From: DASXYG01 sp036502625
Lineage (GTDB): Bacteria; Actinomycetota; Actinomycetes; Streptosporangiales; Streptosporangiaceae
Length of the DNA stretch: 64,000 nt
Direction: 5' to 3'
NCBI GenBank assembly: GCA_036502625.1
Contig: DASXYG010000130.1
Coordinates: forward strand, 53,894 to 117,893
Position 1 is the stretch's first letter. Each line of letters opens with the position of its first letter. A program made the translations under genes and the position numbers. A model generated the notes under the pieces. That model was given only the letters and a program-made list of their open reading frames with translations. It had not been told where the DNA came from and made no database searches. Positions 58,319-64,000 of this stretch are shown piece after piece.

Positions 58319-58330
58319 GTGAACGTTCAC
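58319..58330. promoter_or_regulatory. Perfect palindrome GTGAACGTTCAC, candidate TetR operator
   Basis: A 12-bp perfect palindrome (with adjacent TCAC) between the divergent tetR and SnoaL-like genes. TGAACGTTCA is a common core of TetR-family operators. On the minus strand a TATGCT -10-like box for tetR lies at 58299-58304. Confidence 0.55.
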
Positions 58331-58347
58331 TCACAGATGGAGGCGTG

Positions 58348-58752
58348 ATGAACCCGAAAGACCTGGTCAGGCGGTTCTACGGCGAGGTGGCCACGGACGG
58401 GAACCTCGACGCGCTGGACGAGCTCCTCACCGACGACTTCGTCCTGCACGGCGGCCCGCGCGGCGACGCGGCGGGCGCGGCACCGGTGGCGGCCAACCTC
58501 CGGGCCCTGCACGCCGCGTTCGACGGCTTGACGTTCGAGGTGCACGACGTGCTCGCGGACGGCGACCGGATGGCCGCGCGCTGGACGATGCACGGCAAGC
58601 ACACCGGCGACTTCTACGGCCGCCCGGGCAGCGGCGCCGCCATCGAGCAGCGCGGCACGGTCTTCTACCGCGTCGCGGACGGCCGCATCGCCGAGCAGTG
58701 GGTCCTGGTCGACGTCGCCGGCATGGTCGGCCAGATCGAGGCCGCGGCCTGA
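58348..58752 (+). CDS. SnoaL-like (ester cyclase/NTF2-fold) protein
   Basis: A 134-residue single-domain SnoaL-like protein with the NTF2 cone fold. It has NPKDLVRRFYGEVATDGNLD, LDELLTDDFVLHGGPRGDAA and VHDVLADGDRMAARWTMHGK. GDFYGRPGSGAAIEQRGTVF and YRVADGRIAEQWVLVDVAG follow. The HG and WTMHG positions fit the typical active cavity, but substrates in this family range from polyketides to unknowns. ATG 58348 follows ATGGAGG. Probably regulated by the divergent TetR. Confidence 0.85.
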   Translation: MNPKDLVRRFYGEVATDGNLDALDELLTDDFVLHGGPRGDAAGAAPVAANLRALHAAFDGLTFEVHDVLADGDRMAARWTMHGKHTGDFYGRPGSGAAIEQRGTVFYRVADGRIAEQWVLVDVAGMVGQIEAAA

Positions 58753-58764
58753 CCCGTACGGAAG

Positions 58765-58802
58765 ACGGCGTGGCCGCCCCGGCACCAGGGCGGCCACGCC
58801 GT
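58765..58802. terminator. Strong bidirectional hairpin terminator
   Basis: ACGGCGTGGCCGCCC (58765-58779) pairs perfectly with GGGCGGCCACGCCGT (58788-58802), a 15-bp stem with an 8-nt loop between the convergent SnoaL-like and yceI genes. Confidence 0.85.
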
Positions 58803-58813
58803 GCTCATGGGCG

Positions 58814-59350
58814 CTACTGCTGTACGGCCTGGATCTCCAGCGTGATGTCGAGCCGGTCGCCGAGGGCCATCTTGTCGCCGCCCATCGGGATGTTGAACTC
58901 GATGCCGAACTCCTTGCGGCTGACCTGGCCGGTCGCGGTGAACCCGGCCCGCGTGCCGCCCCACGGGTCGCCGCCGACGCCGTTGAACTCCACGTCGAGC
59001 GTCAGCGGGCGCGTCACGCCGCGCACGGTCAGCTCGCCGTCGAGCTCGGTGCCGCGCAGCCCGGTGGAGACGAAGCCCATCGTCGGGTGGTTGTCCACGT
59101 CGAAGATCTCCGACGCGCGCAGGTGCGTGTCGCGGTCGGCGTTCCGGGTGTCGATGGAGGACATGTCGACCTCCGCCGTCACCGACGACGCCGCGAGGTC
59201 GTCCGCGATCTCCACGCTGCCGGTGAACGCGGTGAAGCTGCCGCGCACCTTGCTCATCAGGTGCCGGATCACGAAGGTGACCTCGGAGTGCGCGGGGTCG
59301 ATCCGCCACGCGCCGGGCGCCAGCCCGAGTTCGGTCGCGGTGCTGGTCAT
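58814..59350 (-). CDS. YceI-family lipid-binding lipocalin-like protein
   Basis: A 178-residue YceI protein. It has WRIDPAHSEVTFVIRHLMSK, VRGSFTAFTGSVEIADD, SIDTRNADRDTHLRASEIFD and VSRKEFGIEFNIPMGGDKMA, all hallmark segments. The beta-barrel binds isoprenoid chains such as polyprenyl-type lipids. There is no signal peptide, as in many actinobacterial members. GGAGGT lies six bases before ATG 59350. A 21-bp perfect inverted repeat sits 32-52 bp upstream of the start, in the promoter position. Confidence 0.92.
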   Translation of the reverse strand: MTSTATELGLAPGAWRIDPAHSEVTFVIRHLMSKVRGSFTAFTGSVEIADDLAASSVTAEVDMSSIDTRNADRDTHLRASEIFDVDNHPTMGFVSTGLRGTELDGELTVRGVTRPLTLDVEFNGVGGDPWGGTRAGFTATGQVSRKEFGIEFNIPMGGDKMALGDRLDITLEIQAVQQ

Positions 59351-59381
59351 CGGGCATACCTCCACATAGTTCGCGAACACC

Positions 59382-59402
59382 AACGAGACTACCGGTCTCG
59401 TT
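59382..59402. promoter_or_regulatory. 21-bp inverted repeat upstream of yceI, candidate operator
   Basis: AACGAGAC (59382-59389), TACCG, GTCTCGTT (59395-59402): 8-bp perfect arms, 5-nt spacer. The size and sequence fit a TetR-type dimer site. No regulator gene is adjacent, so the cognate protein is elsewhere (or is the TetR encoded at 57685, whose own palindrome differs). Confidence 0.5.
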
Positions 59403-59474
59403 GAACGCTTGATGACCCCGGCCCGCTGCCCGTACCAGGTGTATTCGCGGCGCCGATCGGCGATGATCCGAGGC

Positions 59475-59786
59475 ATGACCAACGACGTCACCGTCGCCGA
59501 CGCACCCGAGAAGAACCGCTACGAGGCCACCGTCGACGGCCGCCTGGCCGGGTTCGCCGAGTACCTCACGACCGGCCCGCTCACCGTCTTCACCCACACC
59601 GAGGTCGAGCCCGCGTACGAGGGGCAGGGCGTGGGCAGCGCCCTGGCCAGGTACGCGCTCGACGACATGCGCGCCCACGACCGGCGCGTGCTCCCGCTGT
59701 GCCCGTTCGTCAAGGAGTGGATCGGCCGCCACGCCGACTACGCCGACCTGATCTACCGCACGAAACCCAGCAAGGTCGCGGACTGA
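59475..59786 (+). CDS. GNAT-like N-acetyltransferase (YjdJ/COG2388 type)
   Basis: A 103-residue minimal GNAT protein. It has NRYEATVDGRLAGFAEY, TVFTHTEVEPAYEGQGVGSA with the acetyl-CoA loop EGQGVGSA, then LPLCPFVKEWIGRHADYADL, the C-terminal signature of this small family. It is commonly encoded next to a 4Fe-4S ferredoxin-like YjdI protein, exactly as here (10 nt downstream). The acceptor is unknown. ATG 59475. Confidence 0.9.
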   Translation: MTNDVTVADAPEKNRYEATVDGRLAGFAEYLTTGPLTVFTHTEVEPAYEGQGVGSALARYALDDMRAHDRRVLPLCPFVKEWIGRHADYADLIYRTKPSKVAD

Positions 59787-59796
59787 GGAGCACCTG

Positions 59797-60204
59797 ATGG
59801 CCGCCGAGCACCCGACCGGAAAGGCGTACCCGGGCGACCGGGTGACCGTGACGTACGACACCGCGCGCTGCGTGCACTTCGGCGAGTGCGTCCGCGGGCT
59901 CGGCGCCGTCTTCGACACCGCGCGCCGCCCCTGGATCACCCCGGACGCCGCGCCGCCCGAGGAGGTCGCCGAGGTCGTACGCCGCTGCCCGAGCGGCGCC
60001 CTGCACTACACCGGCCCCGCGGACGAGGCCCCCGACCGGCCCACGTCCGTACGCACCGTCACCGACGGGCCGCTGCTGCTGCGCGGCGACCTCACGATCG
60101 CCACCCCCGCCGGCGAGCTGCGCGACACCCGCGCCGCGCTGTGCGCCTGCGGCCGTACGGCCAACACCCCTTTCTGCGACACGTCCTGCGACGGCCTCGC
60201 ATGA
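59797..60204 (+). CDS. YjdI-type 4Fe-4S plus CDGSH-like iron-sulfur protein
   Basis: A 135-residue fusion of two small iron-sulfur modules. The first (Fer4_19/YjdI) has Cys25, Cys31 and Cys64 in RCVHFGECVRG and RRCPSGALHY. The second, C-terminal, follows the CDGSH/mitoNEET pattern ALCACGRTANTPFCDTSCDG, with Cys116, Cys118 and Cys127 in place. The fourth ligand, His in CDGSH proteins, is Cys131 here. It lies between a GNAT gene and an MFS gene whose start overlaps its stop. Electron-transfer or redox-sensor role inferred. Confidence 0.85.
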   Translation: MAAEHPTGKAYPGDRVTVTYDTARCVHFGECVRGLGAVFDTARRPWITPDAAPPEEVAEVVRRCPSGALHYTGPADEAPDRPTSVRTVTDGPLLLRGDLTIATPAGELRDTRAALCACGRTANTPFCDTSCDGLA

Positions 60205-61718
60205 CCGAGGCGGTGGCCGGCGGCCCCATCGCGTGGGGCACCGGCCGCGGCCGGTGGGTGATCGCCGCGACCGTCGCCGGCTCCGGCATGGCGTTCCTCG
60301 ACGGCACCGTCGTCAACGTGGCGCTGCCCACGATCGGCGAGGACATGGGCGCCGACCTGGCCGGCCTCCAGTGGGTGCTGAACGGCTACATGCTGACGCT
60401 GGCGTCGCTGATCCTGCTCAGCGGCTCGCTCGGCGACCGGTTCGGCCGCCGCCGGATCTTCCTCATCGGCGTCATATGGTTCGCCGTCGCGTCCGCCCTG
60501 TGCGCCGCCGCGCCGACGGTCGTCGTGCTGATCATCGCGCGGGCGCTGCAGGGCGTGGGCGCGGCGCTGCTCACGCCGGGCAGCCTGGCGCTGCTGGAGT
60601 CGGAGTTCCGTACGGCCGACCGCGCGCGGGCCATCGGCACCTGGTCGGGGCTGACCGGCGTGGCCAACGCCGTCGGCCCGTTCCTCGGCGGCTGGCTGGT
60701 CGACGTCGGGTCGTGGCGGTTCATCTTCCTGCTGAACCTGCCGCTCGCCGCGTTCGTGATCCTGGTGACGGTGCGCCACGTGCCCGAGTCGCGCGACGCC
60801 GAGCCGAGCGGACGCCTGGACTACCTCGGCGCCGCGCTGACGGTGGTGGGCCTCGGCGGCACGACGTACGGGCTGACCGAGGCGGGCCAGCGCGGCTTCG
60901 CGGCCCCCGTCGTGTGGGTGGCGCTGCTGATCGGCGTGGGCGGGCTCGCCGGGTTCGTCATCCGCATCCTGCGCGCCCGGTCGCCGCTGATCCCGCCCGC
61001 GCTGTTCCGCGTCCGCCAGTTCACGGCCGCCAACCTGGTGACGGCCACCGTGTACGCCGCGCTCGGGTCGGTGTTCTTCCTGCTGGTCGTGTTCCTCCAG
61101 ACGGCGCTCGGCTACACGGCGCTGGAGGCCGGGATCGCGTCGCTGCCGATCACGATCCTCATGCTGACTCTGTCCGGCACGTCCGGGCACCTGGCCGAGA
61201 AGCTCGGGCCGCGGCTCCAGATGTCGGCCGGGCCGCTGGTCATGGCGGTGGGCGTGCTGTTGCTGCTGCGGGTCTCGCCCGGCGACGCGTACTTCACGTC
61301 CGTGCTGCCCGCGATCCTGGTGCTCGGCCTCGGCCTGGCCTCGACCGTCGCGCCGCTGACCGCGACGGCGCTCGGCGCCGCCGACGAGCGCCACGCCGGC
61401 ATCGCGTCCGGGGTGAACAACGCGGTGGCGCGCGCCGCGCAGCTCACCGCCGTCGCGGTGGTGCCGCTCGCGGCCGGGCTCAGCGGCGACGCGTACCGCC
61501 AGCCGGCCGCGTTCACCGGCGGCTTCCACACCGCCATGCTGATCACCGCGTGCGTCGTCGGCGCGGGCGGCCTGCTGGCGCTGGCCACCATCCGCAACCA
61601 GGTGCACGCCAAGCCGGAGGCCGCGCCGCCGCCCGTCACGTACCACTGCGCCATGGACGGCACCCCGCTGACCGGCTGCCCGCGCGCCGCGCAGGACCCG
61701 GACGACCGGGCCGCCTGA
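60201..61718 (+). CDS. DHA2-family MFS exporter
   Basis: A 505-residue, 14-helix EmrB/QacA-type transporter. It has MAFLDGTVVNVALPTIGEDM (motif D1), GSLGDRFGRRRIFLIGVIWF (motif A), LQGVGAALLTPGSLALLESE and WSGLTGVANAVGPFLGGWLV (motif C). The C-terminus carries a short cytoplasmic tail with two Cys (YHCAMDGTPLTGCPRAAQDP). ATG 60201 overlaps the stop of the iron-sulfur gene, so GNAT, Fe-S protein and exporter form one operon. Substrate unknown. Confidence 0.9.
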   Translation: MTEAVAGGPIAWGTGRGRWVIAATVAGSGMAFLDGTVVNVALPTIGEDMGADLAGLQWVLNGYMLTLASLILLSGSLGDRFGRRRIFLIGVIWFAVASALCAAAPTVVVLIIARALQGVGAALLTPGSLALLESEFRTADRARAIGTWSGLTGVANAVGPFLGGWLVDVGSWRFIFLLNLPLAAFVILVTVRHVPESRDAEPSGRLDYLGAALTVVGLGGTTYGLTEAGQRGFAAPVVWVALLIGVGGLAGFVIRILRARSPLIPPALFRVRQFTAANLVTATVYAALGSVFFLLVVFLQTALGYTALEAGIASLPITILMLTLSGTSGHLAEKLGPRLQMSAGPLVMAVGVLLLLRVSPGDAYFTSVLPAILVLGLGLASTVAPLTATALGAADERHAGIASGVNNAVARAAQLTAVAVVPLAAGLSGDAYRQPAAFTGGFHTAMLITACVVGAGGLLALATIRNQVHAKPEAAPPPVTYHCAMDGTPLTGCPRAAQDPDDRAA

Positions 61719-61719
61719 C

Positions 61720-63003
61720 CTACCAGTTGGTGAACGAGTCGGCGAGGATCTGCTCGAGCTCGGCCGCGCCCACGTCGCGCGGCGCGGTGGCCAGCAGCCG
61801 CTGCTGCGCCAGCGCGCCGTCCACGAGGCCGCCGAGGTCGGACTCCCCGTAGCCGAGCGCGGACAGCCCGTTCGGGATGCCGATGTCGCGCATCAGGTTC
61901 GTCAGCGCCAGCGGCAGCCGGTCGCGCGGGTCGGCGGCGAGCTCGGCCGCGCGCGGGTCGAGCAGGTCCGCGATGCGCAGATGGCGGTCGGCGCCGGCGG
62001 GATAGGTGAAGCGGAACGCCGCGGGCGCGGTCACGGCGACCGACTGGCCGTGCGGCACCATCGGCTCCGCCGCGGGGTAGCCGTCCGGGTGGTGGTCGCG
62101 TACGCGCCCGGCGATCGGGTACGCGCAGGCGTGCGGGATGTGCACGCCCGCGTTGCCGAACCCCATTCCGGCGAACAGCGCGGCCAGCAGCATGTCCGAC
62201 CGCGCGGCCAGATTGTTGCCCGCCATGACGGCCGTACGGAAGGAGCGGGCGAGCAGGCCGAGGGCGCGCTCGGTGAACACGTCGGAGATGGGGTTCGCCC
62301 CGCAGTACGCCACCCGGTCGGCCGGGTCCTTGGCCGCGAAGGAGTCGTAGGACCTGGCGGTGTAGGACTCCAGCGCGTGGCAGAGCACGTCCATGCCGGC
62401 CGACGCGGTCACGCCGGGCGGCACGGTGAGCGTGACCAGCGGGTCCACCACGGCCAGCGCCGGGCGCAGCCGCGGGTGGCTGATGCCGGTCTTGACTTTG
62501 AGGTCCAGCACGTCGAGCACGCACACGGCCGTGCACTCCGCGCCCGTACCGGCGGTGGTGGGCACCGCGATCAGCGGCTTCAGCGGCGCGGTCACCGCGC
62601 GGCCGCCGCCGACCGGCTTGTTCACGAAGTCCATGAGGTCGGCGTCCGGATGGGCGGTGAGCAGGTTCATCGCCTTGGCCGTGTCGATGGACGAGCCGCC
62701 GCCGACCGCCACGATGCCGTCCCAGTTCTCCGCGGCGGCGACGGCCGCGGCGGCGCGGAAGCTCGCGTCCGTGGGCTCCACGTGGACGTCGCCGTACGTC
62801 ACGACCTCGACGCCGCCGGCCGCCAGCCCGTCGCGCACCCGCTCCGGCACCCCGGTCGCGGCGACGCCCGGGTCGGTGACCAGCAGGACGCGGGACAGGC
62901 CGTGCTGCGCGCACTCGTGTGCGAGCTCGTCCACGGCGCCCGTGCCGAACTTCACGGGCGGCGCGCCCCAGGTGAAGATCGTCTCGCTGCGGGCTACGGA
63001 CAT
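61720..63003 (-). CDS. Iron-containing alcohol dehydrogenase, hydroxyacid-oxoacid transhydrogenase type
   Basis: A 427-residue type III (Fe-dependent) alcohol dehydrogenase closest to the ADHFE1/HOT branch. It has ETIFTWGAPPVKFGTGAVDE, VAVGGGSSIDTAKAMNLLTA (NAD loop) and AVPTTAGTGAECTAVCVLD. The metal region ASAGMDVLCHALESYTARSY and FGNAGVHIPHACAYPIAGRV follow. HOT exchanges hydride between 4-hydroxybutyrate and 2-oxoglutarate. Bacterial members may have other hydroxy-acid substrates. ATG 63003 follows GAGGAGG. It converges with the MFS gene. Confidence 0.9.
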   Translation of the reverse strand: MSVARSETIFTWGAPPVKFGTGAVDELAHECAQHGLSRVLLVTDPGVAATGVPERVRDGLAAGGVEVVTYGDVHVEPTDASFRAAAAVAAAENWDGIVAVGGGSSIDTAKAMNLLTAHPDADLMDFVNKPVGGGRAVTAPLKPLIAVPTTAGTGAECTAVCVLDVLDLKVKTGISHPRLRPALAVVDPLVTLTVPPGVTASAGMDVLCHALESYTARSYDSFAAKDPADRVAYCGANPISDVFTERALGLLARSFRTAVMAGNNLAARSDMLLAALFAGMGFGNAGVHIPHACAYPIAGRVRDHHPDGYPAAEPMVPHGQSVAVTAPAAFRFTYPAGADRHLRIADLLDPRAAELAADPRDRLPLALTNLMRDIGIPNGLSALGYGESDLGGLVDGALAQQRLLATAPRDVGAAELEQILADSFTNW

Positions 63004-63060
63004 GTGCGCCTCCTCGGCATCGCGGTCGCCTCCCCGCATCATGCCCGTACGGCGCGCACG

Positions 63061-63098
63061 CGGACGCGGCCGGGGACCGTCACCCCCGGCCGCGTCCG
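63061..63098 (-). terminator. GC-rich hairpin terminator
   Basis: CGGACGCGGCCGGGG (63061-63075) pairs perfectly with CCCCGGCCGCGTCCG (63084-63098), a 15-bp stem with an 8-nt loop. It ends 4 bp beyond the stop of the gene at 63102-63647. Confidence 0.8.
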
Positions 63099-63101
63099 GT
63101 C

Positions 63102-63647
63102 TCACAGGTCGTCGAGTCTTCGCAGCACGGCGAGCAGCGTGGCGCGGAACCGCTCGCGCTGCTCCATCGGGATCTCGGGGTCTCCTTCCGCGACGAAGTG
63201 GTGCAGCAGGATCAGCACGGCGCGGGCGCACTCGGCGGCGACCTGCCCGGACGGTTCCGGGAGGTGCCCGTCACGCTCCGCGCGCTCCAGTTGGTGGACG
63301 AGCCGCCCGGTGTGCCAGCCGAGCCACTGCCGGGTCTGCCACGTGTCGTCGTCGCACATGAGCTGCGCGGTGAGGTCGGCGGCGTCGCACACGGTGGTGA
63401 GGTCGCCGCCCGCGTCCACGGCGGCCTGCTCAGCGTGCACGACCTGGTTCTCCGCGGCGCCGAGCACGATCGCCGACAGCGCGAGCACATCCGCGGGACG
63501 CCCGAGCTCCCGCTCGGTCGGGTCGGGTACGGTCATGACGCCCAGTAGCCGAGCCGCCTCGATCAGTTCACTGACCGCAGGCGGTCGCGCTCCAGGGTCG
63601 TCCGACTTGGGTGAGGGGGTTGACACGTACCGAGCGTAAGACGTCAT
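63102..63647 (-). CDS. Unknown helical protein (181 aa)
   Basis: A 181-residue, probably all-helical protein. It starts MTSYARYVSTPSPKSDDPGA, then AVSELIEAARLLGVMTVPDP, ALSAIVLGAAENQVVHAEQA, DTWQTRQWLGWHTGRLVHQL and CARAVLILLHHFVAEGDPEI. The pattern of amphipathic helices with buried His/Trp recalls ligand-binding halves of TetR-type regulators, but no helix-turn-helix is visible. I do not recognise the family. A strong terminator follows. ATG 63647 is chosen; an in-frame extension to 63728 looks non-coding. Confidence 0.6.
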   Translation of the reverse strand: MTSYARYVSTPSPKSDDPGARPPAVSELIEAARLLGVMTVPDPTERELGRPADVLALSAIVLGAAENQVVHAEQAAVDAGGDLTTVCDAADLTAQLMCDDDTWQTRQWLGWHTGRLVHQLERAERDGHLPEPSGQVAAECARAVLILLHHFVAEGDPEIPMEQRERFRATLLAVLRRLDDL

Positions 63648-64000
63648 CGACACGCCGTGATGAGTTCGCCACGGAAACAGCGCGTCCATGACCACCCCGA
63701 CACCCCCGCAGTTATCCCCCCGGACCACCCCGTCACGATCACCGCCCGACCTTCACCCCCTCCCACCAGCCCAAACCCCCACCATCACCTAGGCGCCACC
63801 CGCCCCACCGCAACCCACCCATCTTTTCCGGCAAACCCCAGACCCGAATTAAGTGAACCCTCATTCCACCCCCCAAACCCCCACCCAGAACCCCCTCACC
63901 CCCGCAAACCAGACCACCCCCTCCCCACTGCCCCACACCCTCCGCCCCCCCCGACCTAACCCACCCACCCGCACCCTCCACCACGGCCCCCTCCCATACG
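63648..64000. other. C-rich non-coding end of the window
   Basis: The last 353 bp are extremely C-rich on the + strand (runs of CCCCACC), with a single AT-rich spot AATTAAGTGAACC near 63846-63860. Open frames here are low-complexity Pro/His or Gly/Trp translations without ribosome sites. I see no gene, family 1 or family 2 repeat, or RNA. The promoter of the gene at 63102-63647 should lie just beyond 63650 but is not obvious. Confidence 0.6.

Noticed and set aside
63648..64000. Short Pro/His-rich open frame at the window end
   Set aside because: Composition follows C-rich DNA, there is no ribosome site and no domain.

Overview
The window is high-GC DNA (long C-rich intergenic runs, frequent CGTACG, many GTG starts, tightly packed genes with 4-nt ATGA/GTGA overlaps). 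An XRE/DUF5753 regulator with a DUF397 partner, a SigR/RsrA pair, F420-type enzymes and PucR/CdaR regulators place it in a soil-type actinomycete. The gene order around sigR-rsrA, aroA, rsgA and hisN is the one known from Streptomyces and its relatives. I would guess Streptosporangiales (for example Thermomonosporaceae), but the genus is inference.

Layout. 1-1466: tail of an SGNH hydrolase, a DUF397/XRE pair and a small unknown gene. 1467-2359: intergenic island full of a hairpin repeat (family 1). 2360-5330: a compact cassette of a radical SAM/SPASM protein, an aminoglycoside-phosphotransferase-like kinase and a PIMT-type methyltransferase of the graspetide kind, with a fossil scrap of a second radical SAM gene inside it; I see no precursor peptide or ATP-grasp ligase. 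5628-6087: toxin-antitoxin-like pair. 6182-10898: complete branched-chain amino acid type ABC transporter (livGFHMJ). 10899-12230: second family 1 island. 12231-20209: MarR plus FAD monooxygenase, a PucR regulator, a truncated acyl-CoA synthetase, an FAD/NAD(P) protein and a DHA2 exporter with an unusual C-terminal tail. 20374-24612: two DinB proteins, HemD, DUF6457, a PanE-like reductase and FdhD. 24790-29289: formyl-CoA transferase, oxalate/formate antiporter, a repeat-rich island (family 2) and a FadR-type regulator, which looks like an oxalate module without oxalyl-CoA decarboxylase. 29406-32932: HAD hydrolase, two membrane HD-domain proteins and a 33-residue membrane peptide. 33273-39996: rsrA, sigR (with a visible SigR-type autoregulatory promoter), methyltransferase, SRAP, aroA, rsgA, HAD and hisN.

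39993-46066: MFS exporter, GlcG-like protein, gluconokinase, CBS protein, lipoprotein, fructosamine-kinase-like protein and a conserved unknown. Another family 2 island at 42057-42461 has a cut-off DinB gene beside it and supplies the stop codon of gluconokinase. 46184-52367: SDR dehydrogenase with a GAF/PucR regulator, CGNR regulator, methyltransferase, F420 LLM oxidoreductase, LMW tyrosine phosphatase and an Lrp-type regulator. 52501-55888: branched-chain 2-oxoacid dehydrogenase E1alpha/E1beta/E2 operon, divergent from the Lrp gene. 55905-63647: YoeB/YefM, GT87 mannosyltransferase, TetR, SnoaL-like protein, YceI, a GNAT/ferredoxin-CDGSH/MFS operon, an iron-type alcohol dehydrogenase (hydroxyacid-oxoacid transhydrogenase type) and an unknown.

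Functional threads: oxalate/formate handling (frc, OFA antiporter, fdhD), branched-chain amino acid uptake and oxidation (liv and bkd), and thiol-oxidative stress control (sigR-rsrA). I recognise no rRNA or tRNA gene, insertion sequence or CRISPR array.
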